64,000 nt of DNA from Urechis unicinctus (taxonomy: Eukaryota > Annelida > Polychaeta > Xenopneusta > Urechidae), in NCBI GenBank assembly GCA_034190875.2, contig CM067357.1, positions 399,345-463,344 on the forward strand. The letters run 5' to 3'. The notes beneath the pieces are model-generated. The model was not told where the DNA came from and did not search any database. It saw only the letters and a program-made list of their open reading frames with translations. Positions 31,938 through 46,945 of the stretch are shown here, piece after piece. Position 1 is the stretch's first letter, and the number at the start of each line of letters is the position of its first letter. The position numbers were made by a program, and so were the translations under genes.

Positions 31938-33108
31938 GGGGACACCGTAAAACAATCCAAAATCATGCGTGACGCTTTGGACACGACTTATGAAATATCC
32001 AAACTTGTCAAGTTTTCGCCTAAACGGGACAGTATGTTCGAGAAGCTGAAGCAAGAGTTGGCTCCTGAATCGCCCGGTTTGCAGACATTGTGCCCGACGC
32101 GTTGGACAGTCAAGGCAAACAGTCTTCAGAGTGTTGTGGACAATTATGAGGTTCTTCAGAATTTGTGGGAAGATTCGTACTCGGCAACAAAGGGCACCGA
32201 TATGAGAGCCAGAATCAGAGGTGTTGATGCGCAGATGCAATCTTTTGACTTTCTGTTCGGTGTTATGCTGGGCCAGTCAGTCTTGCGCTACACGGACAAC
32301 CTAAGTAAGGGCTTACAGCACCAAGACTTGTCAGCGTCAGAGGGTCAAGCAATGGCCACATTGACACTTGATACCTTATCTACAATGAGAAACGAGGATA
32401 GCTTTAACCAATTATTCAAAGAAGTAAAAGACAAGGCAGAAATTCTTGATGTCAATGAGCCGTCAATGCCGAGAAAGCGTAAAATGCCAAAGCGATTTCA
32501 AATAGGAGATGGGGACCATTTTTATCATAAATCTGAGAGTGACTTATATAGACAAATGTACTTTGAAGCATTAGACGTAGTTATCCATAGTGTCAAGGAT
32601 AGATTTGACCAGCCTGGTTTTAAAGTGCTGAAGAACGTGGAAGAACTCATTGTGAAGGCTGCAAAGTACAACTACGAAGTGTACAGTACAGAATTCATGT
32701 TTGTGACTGACTTTTATTCAAGTGATATTAACAAAGACTCACTGAAGATTCAGTTGGAGATCATGAAAACATTTTGCTCGCCATGAAAATGGATCCATAC
32801 GATTGCCGGACATATTGAACTATTTCCGCGAGATGACGCCTTCACATCGAGCAATTTACCCTGAAGTTGAAACGCTGGTTAAGATACTAATGACCATGCC
32901 AGCCACAAATGCCAGCAGTGAAAGGACATTCTCTGCACTACGCAGAATCAAAACATATCTAAGAAACACGATGTCTCGGGCAAGACTGAACGGCCTGATG
33001 ACTCTCCATGTTCACAAAGACAGAAATGACGCTCTCGAGTTAACTAAAATCGCAGACAAATTTATTTCTGGAGTAGACAGGCGTAGAATCGTTTTTGGAA
33101 AGTTTTAA
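31938..33108 (+). pseudogene. hAT transposase C-terminal part with hATC dimerisation domain
   Basis: The coding sequence interrupted at 27415 resumes here (TVKQSKIMRDALDTTYEISK) and runs open to 32786. It includes TLCPTRWTVKANSLQSVVDN and DLYRQMYFEALDVVIHSVKD. After a frame break near 32786-32803 the hATC domain follows: MPATNASSERTFSALRRIKT (about 32895-32955), which mediates dimerisation in hAT transposases. The stop is at 33108. This two-piece structure across the Gypsy insertion confirms the nested order: hAT first, Gypsy later. Confidence 0.9.
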
Positions 33109-33289
33109 AGTATTAGAACTCTAATGAGCACGTGCAAGTATCGGCATATTGCTGCCGGTTTCGGCGTCACTAGAGATAGCAACAGTTCGGGATTTTCCAG
33201 AACTGTTGCTGTTTTTTTTTACACCGAACAAAGCTGAGGCGTGGTAAAGTGAGGTCGAAAAGAAATGAAGCGGCAATCCAAAATTTTTT

Positions 33290-33418
33290 AGGGGGAGGTC
33301 CCCCAACCCCCCCCCCCCCTATAAGAGGGGGGGAGCCCCCCTCTCGTGCTCACCCCCCTCTCGTGCCTTCGGCACTCGGGAGGGCCGGACCACTTCATAC
33401 AAGCCGACGACGCCCCTG
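33290..33418. repeat. C/G-rich hairpin-prone 3' end of the hAT element
   Basis: Runs of C (33309-33319) and alternating G and C blocks (GGGGGGGAGCCCCCCTCTCG) can fold into hairpins. The segment ends at the proposed hAT terminal repeat. Confidence 0.5.
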
Positions 33419-33830
33419 CCACAGGGAAATCATTAACTCTGGGCGATAATACAATTTGATTCACAAAACTAACACGTCTTTTTATGAACGCAGACAGTTC
33501 GTAGCATTCGAGGGAAATATCAATGTAAAATAAAATCGATGAAGAAATTTAAGTGCAACTATTAGCTCACTTACTATCAAGGTTCTTCAAATTTTTCGAG
33601 GAGAACCGTACATAAAGCCAGCTGACAAAATGCCACGTGGCGCTGTTTTGATGTTTATCTTGTGTTGTTATCGAGGAAAGAAGAGCAGAGCCTGGAGATG
33701 AACCTTTATGCGGCGAGCTCTTGAATAACACCAACGAGGGGAGCTTGAGTTATTACTGTAGGCTATATAGGGGGCATATCGTAACAGGCGCAACAACGAT
33801 GAGTCAGAACACAAGTGGCAGAATATATAT

Positions 33831-36290
<2,460 letters not shown>

Positions 36291-36645
36291 GATATAAATA
36301 GCCTTTAGTTTGAGATTGTAATCAGAACAGCAATGTATTTCTCTACATATGTAATAACATGTGTTGGATTGACAGTCTATGTCTGGATTGCTTTCAGGAT
36401 CACCTATTTCACTTCAGTCAAGCATTCGGAAAGCAATTCCTTCCAGCACATTTTCTTTAGCGACACCAGGCAACGAGAGGTACGTCAAAGTTCCCTCCTC
36501 GCATTAAGTGAGATGGTGATGGCACTCCTAAGGCGTGGTTGTACCATAACTGACCACCAAGAAAATGTATCTCTTTAGCACCAATATATGCCGTAGCCAA
36601 TAGTGTTTCCTGAGATCCTATCATGTAATTGTATTGCTTGTCCAG

Positions 36646-36653
36646 TATAAATA
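36646..36653 (+). promoter_or_regulatory. TATA box of the signal-peptide exon
   Basis: TATAAATA lies 45-50 bp before the ATG at 36698, leaving room for a cap site near 36676. Confidence 0.5.
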
Positions 36654-36697
36654 CAATAACATTCACTTACAGACAGTAAGAACAAGTCGAGGCAACC

Positions 36698-36789
36698 ATG
36701 ACGGGATTCAAGTCATATATATTCTTGCTGGTATTTGTGGTCATTTCACCGGTGCAAAGCTGGGAAGATATGCGCACAGCAGAAGTGGG
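36698..36789 (+). CDS. Exon encoding a signal peptide (partial gene)
   Basis: The ATG sits in a good context (GCAACCATGA). It encodes MTGFKSYIFLLVFVVISPVQ, a textbook signal peptide with probable cleavage near QS-WE, then about ten residues before a strong splice donor (GGG|GTGAGTT at 36790). The rest would be in a downstream exon I cannot assign. It could be the first exon of a small secreted or neuropeptide-type precursor, or supply an N-terminal signal to the GPCR that follows. Confidence 0.45.
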
Positions 36790-37036
36790 GTGAGTTTGGC
36801 ATACTTACTATTTACACATATCTGCGGCTCCATCACACTAATCTGGCAGTATGTATGAAGCATTTGCAGGCTTACACTTATACACAAATAAGGTTTGTCT
36901 CGTTTCTTCGACCGATGCATACTATTCATTATTATACATCTCAAGGAACAAAACGTCGGTCACTAACCATGGGGACAAACGGCAATCAACCCATAGCAGC
37001 ACCGAGTTACCGCATGATTCGACAAGACCCAATACA

Positions 37037-38107
37037 ATGGTCGAAGATTTGACAACGAATACCTATACTGTGAAGAGGTTCAAGAGTGCACGATATGCAC
37101 GGATGACCCCGGATGAAGTTAAGATTTTTCAATATATAACCATGATAGACAGCAGGTATGTAAGGCCATGCCTGCTCGTTCTTGGTATCATTGGTAGCTT
37201 ATTGTCATTTCTAACCCTTCTTCTACGTGCTCAATGGCACACAGCCCATATCTATATGGGGGCTCTCGCATTTTCGGATTCCTGTTCGTGTGTTTCTTTA
37301 TCTGCATTTTGCTTTCTCGACCTATTCTGTGACGAGGGTTGGTCAACAGTATCTTGTACAGCTCTGTATTACGTTTCATCACCATCCTTGTACATAGGCC
37401 GATCTTGCCTGATGGCTTCCAATCTGTTAGCTGTAGCATTAGCAGCCGATCGCTATGTGGCCGTTCGATTGCCGTTAAAACGATCTGTGTTCTGCATTCC
37501 TAAAAGAGCGTACAAAATTGCACTTTCTATTTTCATCATATCGTTTGCTATATGCGTTAATTTTCCAATACGAATAAAACCAATCTATGTCTTCAACGAA
37601 AGCACCAAACAATTTACATCTGTTGTTATGTATTGGACAAGATTTGGTCTCAATAATGCTCTCACTCACACCTTTATGTATCTGGAAATGATTATTCGGT
37701 TCGCTATTCCTTTATCAAGTCTTACATGGTTTAATATTGCACTCATACAAAATCTTGCCCAAAATCGAAAACAACGACAGGCTATTGCTGAAAGCAGCGC
37801 AGATCGAACCCAGAAAGCACAGCATCAAATGGTTCTCATCACCGTGGCTATCATTACATTCTTCTTTATGACCCAGACAGTTGACTTCTGCATTCAGGTT
37901 TTACACCAGTTTGCACAATCTTGGCATTATACTTTCCGATTGGAAGTATTAACTATCATTCAGTACGATTTTCTTATTCTTAATCTATGCGTAAATTTTT
38001 TTGTATACATTGGTTTGAGTCCTTCTTTTCGTAAAATGACCCTGAGTCTGTTCCAAACGAAGAAATCGCTCACTAACAGCACCATAGCAACTACATCAGC
38101 AAATTGA
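37037..38107 (+). CDS. Class A (rhodopsin-like) peptide-type GPCR
   Basis: An intact frame of 356 aa from the ATG at 37037; the open frame extends upstream to 36851 but that part is not GPCR-like. Seven hydrophobic segments are seen, with TM1 at about residues 43-64, TM2 with the conserved Asp (ALAFSD, residue 81), and TM3 ending in DRY (138-140). A long third intracellular loop rich in Gln/Lys/Ala follows, and TM7 reads NLCVNFFVYIG, a variant of NPxxY. Loop cysteines are present (CDEGW, residues 98-102). The motif set resembles FMRFamide-type and related lophotrochozoan peptide receptors. It would sense an extracellular peptide at the plasma membrane and signal through G proteins. The ligand is unknown. 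This is the best candidate host gene in the window. Confidence 0.85.
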   Translation: MVEDLTTNTYTVKRFKSARYARMTPDEVKIFQYITMIDSRYVRPCLLVLGIIGSLLSFLTLLLRAQWHTAHIYMGALAFSDSCSCVSLSAFCFLDLFCDEGWSTVSCTALYYVSSPSLYIGRSCLMASNLLAVALAADRYVAVRLPLKRSVFCIPKRAYKIALSIFIISFAICVNFPIRIKPIYVFNESTKQFTSVVMYWTRFGLNNALTHTFMYLEMIIRFAIPLSSLTWFNIALIQNLAQNRKQRQAIAESSADRTQKAQHQMVLITVAIITFFFMTQTVDFCIQVLHQFAQSWHYTFRLEVLTIIQYDFLILNLCVNFFVYIGLSPSFRKMTLSLFQTKKSLTNSTIATTSAN

Positions 38108-41100
38108 GAGGACAGGATTGAATTATCGTTTGTGTAATTTAAATGCTATCTCAAAATAATTGCGTAGTTGTGCCTGTACATGTCTTGGTACTTATTAAGC
38201 TAATCTCAGTATCAATACATGCGGTAACACCACCGATATTTTGAATCTTTTGTGGAGCTGTTTTGCATTTTATGGAAACAACAGAACCACTAGATGCAAG
38301 AGATCAATAATACCGAGAACGTCGTGGCTATGTGCTGGTACTAATATTGTTCGCGCCCATATTCTATTGGTAATTCCTATGTAATATAAAGGCAACATAA
38401 TTTGGCACTACGTTGTACAGTTGTTTTGTATTGCCAATGAATCATTTAAATTATTTGTGAAGGTGAGTCATACTTAGAAATTGGTTCTACGTAGTCATGT
38501 CTCCTATTTAATTTCTCTTATGTATAATAGCAGTGAGTAAAGCGGAGAATAATCAGAATATCTGGTGCTGATTGTGGTATGTCATTGTCCTTCTGATATT
38601 TTCTTTGTGTTGTATATTTGGAATATTGTACCAACATTAAGTGAATAGATCGCTGTATTTTGCACTTCAGCTAACTTAGAAATATGAATGGGTTTGTATC
38701 ATTGCTATTTGAATGATGTTAACAATAAACCTTCACAGAAAATGTCTGCCATCAGCATGCTCATATATGTCACTTAATTGTGAGACAGACCTACAATATC
38801 AGGCTTTCACACACACGTGACATAATAACGTAAGGATGTTTGCTCCTGGCTTTTGTACGTCACAATAGAGTGATAGATTATGACTGGATGGTTCTACAGG
38901 TACCATCTTACCTCCAGCTTTATTGCAAAGCATTCATATTTAGCCGTCAAGTGTACATCCCAAACAATCATGATGACCATGCTGCAAATAGGCAGTCTAA
39001 AGTCATGCAAATTGCGAAGCGAACAGCTCACATTTATGCAGTCGCCGTTCATACGAACTCTTACAAATTCATTTAGATAGATATATCTAACAGAAGCTAT
39101 TATTTTGTCAAATCACAACAGGACGTTGTCAAACAACGTATATCTAACCACATAAGATCGGTTCACATTTTATTTGGTAAATTTGACAACGATAAGACTG
39201 GGGCCCAAAAATCAAATGAACTACTTATCGAGGACAGAGTAAAAATCACAATCAAAGACAGCCACCAACATAATAGCAAGGGAATCTTACCGCGAAGAGT
39301 GTTATGCATATGAATAAATCTATTGAATGACATTGGTGAAAGGCCTTAATCATTGAGCCTGTAAACCCTAAAGCCTGCAAAATATTAGCCATTCGAAAGT
39401 CCAAAATCTTTAATGCGGTACAGAATGACAATCTGTGAAGACAGCATCCATTTTGAAGATGACGGGTTTGACCCATAACTAGAGTTTTATTGCAGCGCTT
39501 CAGTGCCTGGCAATAGGATACGCTGTGCCTGTCCAGTGTCACACAAATTATAGCTTTTAGTGGTTGACAAAAAGTAAACTTTTCTTTAAGCACGTGGGTG
39601 TGAAGCTGAAACTTTCTTCGCGTGAAGTGATCAAGATTAAAACATGTCTTGAGGTACCATTTAGTAAGGAACATTTCCAAGAAACCAATCGTTTTTACAA
39701 GGACTAACAACTCTGTAGTTGTGTCTTCTAATCAAGAGGCTGTATCAAAATGATAGCTTATATTGTCTTCTGCCGTTGGTTAAGTGCTGTATGATTTCAT
39801 GTTGCTGCAATCAGCTGAGAACAGATAGAAATTAAGTACAGGAATTAAAGGTCTAAACATTGTAAGCGATATGTGAATATTGTTCATCCAGCTGGAAAGT
39901 CTGTGCCAACATTGAACTTATCTGAATTTCTTTCAAGCAGATATTGCCAATTCAACACCATTGTATGGATTAGAACCTTCAATTGAATCACTTCATACAA
40001 TTTGCTGATTGATTAAATCGACCATATTTAAACTGCAGATGTTACAAACACAATCAGCACTCACAATCACATCACATCACCTGAGTTGATTTTTATTCCT
40101 CACCTGATGGAATGACAACATATAATTTTCTAAAGCTCTTATTGAGCACTTGACAAGTTTCATGAGGAGCACCCAATATTCTCATCGTCAATAGAGATGC
40201 TCCCACTACCGTCCTCCTTAAAATTGGACACACAAAATGTAAATGGCTACAATGGTCAAAAACATGCAGTATTATCAATAGTGATAGATTTGCAAAGTCA
40301 CGATAAGCTAATGTTATTTGTAAGTTCACCAATACCATTATTTAACGTCGTTATTGACTCAGGTGCCTTTCTTTAGGCTTACAATGCCCTTTAGGCAGTC
40401 GTGGTGTCTGAGGCACGTAACAATTTCATATTCCCATTCTTCTTTGTCTTGGTTCCCAGCCATCAGATGCATCTATACGAATCGGCTTTTGCCTTATATC
40501 AACAAATGATACAAGATAGCCGATCAGGAACCAATCACATTTCGGCACCGCAGCACTGCAGCACATATTGAACCTATCACAAGCAAGTGTTGATGTCAAA
40601 TAAACATGTTTGAGACATTTAGTCGAGGTTAACTGTTTTCCACCTTAATAATAAAGATCAGTCATGCCAGAAGACTTATATAATTCATGTGGTAATTAGC
40701 GATTTCTGAGGTTCTGCTGAATCCTAACCTTGACTTTGTCAAATGTACTTATGTCTTGCAAAGAGGTCAGTGATGTCAAATAAGATCGGGTTGTGCCTCG
40801 GTGTTTGACGGGTGCCGTTGGTCCATATCGGCAGATTGCGATGCTCCGAAAACGATGCCTAGCAGATAGCCCCTTACAAAATTCATCGTGACAATAAACG
40901 CATCAAACATTCGTATAATGGAATTTTACATTGCCAATTGCCTTTGTTGCTACATCAGATTGTATATCTACATGAGATCAGTTACTTTTCAAGCTAATAT
41001 TGAAATTTGCATTCGAGGAAAAGTAGTAAATTATCAATATACATAATGTTCCAATTAGAAACCAATCGATATAGGGGTACAGCAATACAAAGGTACATCA

Positions 41101-41679
41101 ATGAATAATATTTATGGCTTTGATTAAAACGTTTTAAACCGTGAGAACCTAGAACTAAACAGGTCACAGTGTGGTTCTCCGTTGATTATTGCCAGCCGAA
41201 GCCACATAACTCCCATAGTAAAATCAAATGCTACGAGGCATTGGGTGAAATTGCCTTTCGAATCATAGTAATATCCCGAGACTAGTTGCTTGTGTTGTTG
41301 GTGCACACATTTGAAAGAGAAGATGCCGCGTGCAGTATCAACGATTACATAAAAATACAATGACACACAAGCCATACCATCAACAATAACGAAATGCAGT
41401 GTATTGACATGGTTTTTTTTTATCGCGAGAAACTAGAACCAAAACAAGAGTTCATAAAGTAGTCCTTCATTATTCTTCAAGGCCAAAACGATATTACAGC
41501 CAGGTTAAGCGCTCTGATGCGTCGCGTGACAATACGTTCACATGAATAACGATAGCATGAGTCTAGATGAATATGTTGTTTGCAGCACAAACAGGACGGA
41601 ACAAGACACGCGCATGACAACAATGTCACAAATGTGTACATGAAACCTTAAACAGTGCTATTGGTTATCATTAGAATAA
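38108..41679. other. No gene recognised
   Basis: GPCR 3' flank, including an AATAAA signal at about 38724. A 152-aa minus-strand frame at 39252-39710 lacks any recognisable domain and has composition typical of chance. No repeats with clear boundaries were found. Confidence 0.5.
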
Positions 41680-41694
41680 TTCAGCCATTTCTGG

Positions 41695-41984
41695 TAGGTA
41701 GGTAGGTAGGTAAGTATAGGTTTAACGGCACACCAACACTCGTGTGTTATATGGCGCCAAGAAAGGTTAATAGATAAGTTTGACCTGATTAAGCAGCCGC
41801 CTTCTAGGATAAATGGAAAAAAGAGGGACATATAAGTGGATGATATTGAAAAAGATAAAAATGCAAATAGTATCCAAGGGCAAGGCACCACCAGCCGATT
41901 TGACTGGACCAGGTCATTCCAGCCTCTCGTCTAGGCGAAATCCGGGCCATAGTGGGCCTATTCTACCCCCGCACCCACAGGGGG
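41695..41984 (-). mobile_element. SINE copy C, internally deleted, perfect 15-bp target duplication
   Basis: Same family as copies A and B but in reverse orientation. The perfect duplication TTCAGCCATTTCTGG (41680-41694; 41985-41999) defines the ends. It has a (TAGG)n tail at the 3' end (41695-41710) and lacks about 100 bp of the internal region that carries the second pol III box. Confidence 0.9.
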
Positions 41985-41999
41985 TTCAGCCATTTCTGG

Positions 42000-44640
42000 A
42001 TTTAGTATAGACTGCTGCTGTGTACGTCATCGACTCTAGGCTGGATGATTGTTCCACCTCGTGCCGACCTTTTACAGGCGAAGCGGCTTATAGCTAAGAT
42101 CTACCAGCGTCGTATCCGGCCATTGATGACGATGACGATCCTACCAACTGACCTATCTACACTGCAGACTAACTTCTAAATATTGGCCTTGTTTCGAAAT
42201 AACGGCCGATATGTTGCCGGTCTTTTCATGCTTATCCAGATCTAGTCTGCATCCGATCCCACTCCGCACCGTGCTGTTACAAGAAGATACAGCCACATGG
42301 AGATAGGGAGAGGGAGGATATGAGGCAGCTTAAATCAATTCACTTTGTGTGAGGGAAACGTTCCCGAATCACATGTCATACATCCATGTAAATACCCAAG
42401 AAAAAAAAGCAATATAAATTGTATTGATGACCAATGCTATACTTTGGTCGCAGTCTGTACCATCGATTTTGGCAAGTAACAATATGAATCAAAAGTTCCA
42501 TTAATGTATCCTTTGATGATCTTACTTAAGGAACCTTCATATATGAGTTATATATGTGGTAAAATGTGGCTTTCAATATATACCGATGTGTATAGTCTGC
42601 ACTGTGCTGATTTGGTGAGTAAATTATGTCCACTTATGTTGATTCAGCTCGCTATAAATACATGATGGCCTTTGATATTTTGCTGACTGTGATTGGTTAT
42701 TTTACATTGAAGGCGGATACAAAGGGAGCCATCTGCCTTATGTTGAGCCAGCTACCGGAAGTAACCCACCAGGACATACCTCCCATACAAGTAATGTCTT
42801 AGAGCCATGTGGCATAATGTAATAATTACTTAATTAGCATTAAGCAAGAAATCATCTTTAATAATGACAAAGGAATAAACAGTGACAAAATCATGATTGT
42901 ACACAAAGAGATGCAGCGTGTGAGATGAACGGCTCTGGGGTCAACGTCAAATAATTGAGGAATGCATTAAAGCAAACAATGAATCATTCATCAGTTCCAC
43001 TTATTCATAGCAGCAGGTTGTTCCCATTCGAACCCATCAACGCGTTACCTTTTGTAATATGCTTCATATTCATTGGATGATAAATGCTCATATAAGCCGA
43101 CACGGTCCATGAACAGAGTAAATAAACGATCATAGCTTTCGTTACACAATCTTTCAAGTGCAACATAAGCGATGGCTGCTATTGAACTGTACAAAACTAA
43201 TATCGTGCTCCTTACAGTTTGGTCAGAGAGTGTTTTGTGTATGTGAGCCTCCGATAAACCATCCCACGTCATGCACATGCCGCTTACTTACAGGAACCTC
43301 TGTGGTATGTTAGTAATCGCGCCGCCCTACTCACAAGTCAATAGCGAGTGACCACTGATACAGAGCATACATACACCACCAACTGATAATGATATCTAGG
43401 CTTATCTACGTGACAATGTGTCTTCATCTTGGATGAGAATAGATTCATCGCCAACAGGAATATACATGGTTCATATGATGCCCGGATGAGAAGTTATAAG
43501 ACTTGTCATAAGCGAGGTAATGCTTGTGACAATTGTGACTTCATTGTCAAAAGCGATGACGTTTTAAGATAAAGACCGGTACAGCCAATTGCTTCAAGAG
43601 TTATTCGATGAATTCAAGTTTCACATAATTTTCAAATAGTATAAAATACTAATGTTGCGTTTATCAATTGCGTCGAGAATGAATACAATTTTGTCATATT
43701 AGCTGTCATTCAAATCGCCAGCGAATTTCGTTGACTATAAAAGATAATGGTTCTGGCCACTAACAGCAGTTAATAGATGGCACTCATGACGCGGTACTAA
43801 TGCTCTCCTCAATTCAATTACGCGATTGACGATACGATATGCGCCATTTGGCCGATCATTGATTGGTCTCGGGAATGAAAGATAAAACAACATGAATGTT
43901 GCACCCGGAGGCCAGGACAACGAATTACAGGGAATGACAACTAGTATGGATTTTTGTCACCAGAGAACATAGAGACACTTGTAAGGTGCCGTTAAGAATA
44001 TGCAATTCAGGCGTGGTCACGTGACATAGATATGTTAGAACGAGTACCAAGGCGTGCTACTAAGCTGGCAAGTCGGAGTTAGTTTAGGAACGAGCATTGC
44101 CCTTGCTTGGACAACTCTAAAACACGGCGTCTTCCTGGGGATCTCATACAGGTAAACAAGACTTCGGGGACATTCGTACACCTTCACAAAACCCAAGGCT
44201 TGGACATAATTAAAAAGAAGAGATTTCCCATCGCTTTGGGACTTGATGGATAGTTTCAGCCAGAGCGAGCACTGAACTCGTTTAAAAACCAACTTGACTT
44301 GCAATTTAAGGACAACAATTTCCAAGTGATATTTTAGCCTTATTAGTTATCAATTGTGGATGACCATTGGTAGAGCACCCATAGACCTGACGGTTTGTTT
44401 GCCCTAGTCACCCTGTTATTAGGCGGCTATCGTGTTACCGAGTTTGAATGTGCCTCAAATTGCCCCTTTTAAAGCCCAAAACAGTTATGCATGCAACAAT
44501 AGAAATTGCTTTTAATCATAGTGAATTATACATATGGCCAATACAAATAAATGTCGTAGATAAATATGAGCACATACCATATTATACGTCACCATCATTA
44601 CAATAAGCATTTCTGAAATAATTATGCATCACATGGCTTA
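42000..44640. other. No confident gene
   Basis: Mostly AT-rich DNA. One 77-aa minus-strand frame (43278-43045) has a possible splice acceptor (TTTTGTACAG) before SIAAIAYVALERLCNESYDR and could be a terminal exon, but I recognise no family. Confidence 0.4.
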
Positions 44641-44649
44641 TGTTTTGTT

Positions 44650-45855
<1,206 letters not shown>

Positions 45856-45899
45856 GAAAGAGAGAAACCTGTTCAAGAGAATCTTAAGCTTTTCTTGCG

Positions 45900-46360
45900 C
45901 TCACGCTAGGTCAGGTGTGGTTTAATGGGTTGTCTGCATACAAAGAAAATATACTTACAACATATACAAAAGTCAACAAATCTATACCACGATGTATCCT
46001 GTTTAAAACGAATACTCCTTCAAAATCACCTTGATCCGGTTGGTAGGGGTCGAGATGAATCCTGGCCATTCGCCAGTGGCATCTACTACACTCTCAAACT
46101 GTTTGTATTAAATATTTGTTATACCCATTGTTCTTCCCTATTCAGGTTGGAAATAGTTTTTGTCACCGGATCTGGATACTTCCATGTACAAAATTTCGAT
46201 GTTTTGGGATCAGTGGAAACAACATGGTGTCTATATATGTGTACCATAATTATTGTTCTGACAAATAATTTCAGATGAAAACTATTTTCAAATAAACCCA
46301 CCAACCGCTATTTGTAACCCATAACTCCACCCTAAACTCTGACAATTACATTCACCAGCA
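45900..46360 (-). pseudogene. Degenerate copy of the central gene, left arm
   Basis: On the minus strand this arm encodes pieces such as MVHIYRHHVVSTDPKTSKFC (near 46240-46180) and DATGEWPGFISTPTNRIKVI (near 46080-46020), homologous to MEHIYANHYLTSDPTKSRFY and GVTGAYPGYISAPIKWVKVI of the central gene. The two pieces are in different frames with stops between them. It is the mirror of 52255-52640. Confidence 0.7.
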
Positions 46361-46945
46361 AGCTGAATTCCAAATGAGAGTTACAAAACTCTTCCTTCGA
46401 ATTAAAATTTATTCAGTATATTATGACAAGTCTCCTGTAATTTTCATTCATCAGTAACTGAATACCGCCATGGTATTAATTTTCATTCACGTGCAAACTA
46501 AAGTCAAAATAAGAATTTGTTACCAGTTTGCTTCAAACTGTTAAATACTATTTCACTGACAGAGGCCGTATGCCAAACAAATGAATAGAAATTTCTCAAC
46601 ATCATTAACCCGTTCAAAGATCGATTTATTAATCTCTTCAACAAAGTTTCAATAAAATCAGGTGAAAACTCGCGTCGTCAAGTCTCGCTATCCAGTACTT
46701 AGTTATAGTAATGTTGAGGGTCATAATATCTTAATAAAAAAAATGGCTGTCTGAAAATAGTGAATAAACAAAGACTATTATATTCACATATAATATTTGT
46801 TGGGTTAGTTACATTTCCTTTTTCTTGTGGAACATGTTTAATTAGGATGGCCTTACAGAAACCGTATCTCCAATTACAGAAAAATTAAATGACCCTTAGA
46901 TTATGACAATTAAATAAAACAACGACATCATGGACAGACAAATCC

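Larger units (their letters stand above)
23874..33418 (+). mobile_element. Large hAT-type DNA transposon with OTU domain, split by a Gypsy element
   Basis: The left end CAGTGGCGTCGTCGAC (23874) and the reverse complement of the right end CAGGGGCGTCGTCGGC (ending 33418) form short terminal inverted repeats of about 16 bp with two differences. No matching 8-bp target duplication is evident, so the ends need confirmation. Inside are a TATA-like promoter, a 2A-like leader, an OTU protease, a TTF-type zinc finger and a hAT transposase with hATC domain, all decayed. A nested Gypsy element (27416-31937), a MITE and a tRNA-like sequence also lie inside. Net length without the Gypsy insert is about 5 kb. 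Confidence 0.65.

Noticed and set aside
39252-39710. 152-aa minus-strand frame
   Set aside because: No domain, no splice or promoter context, and composition typical of chance.
43045-43278. 77-aa minus-strand frame with a possible splice acceptor
   Set aside because: It might be a terminal exon, but no family is recognised and no partner exon is visible; kept only as a note.
44035-44325. 96-aa minus-strand frame
   Set aside because: No recognisable motif or context.
46030-46090. 2A-like GVEMNPGH in the palindrome arms
   Set aside because: It appears on the strand opposite to the conserved coding frame in each arm, and its last residue is His instead of Pro. The coding strand (GEWPGFISTP) is supported by homology to the central gene, so the 2A resemblance is probably coincidence.
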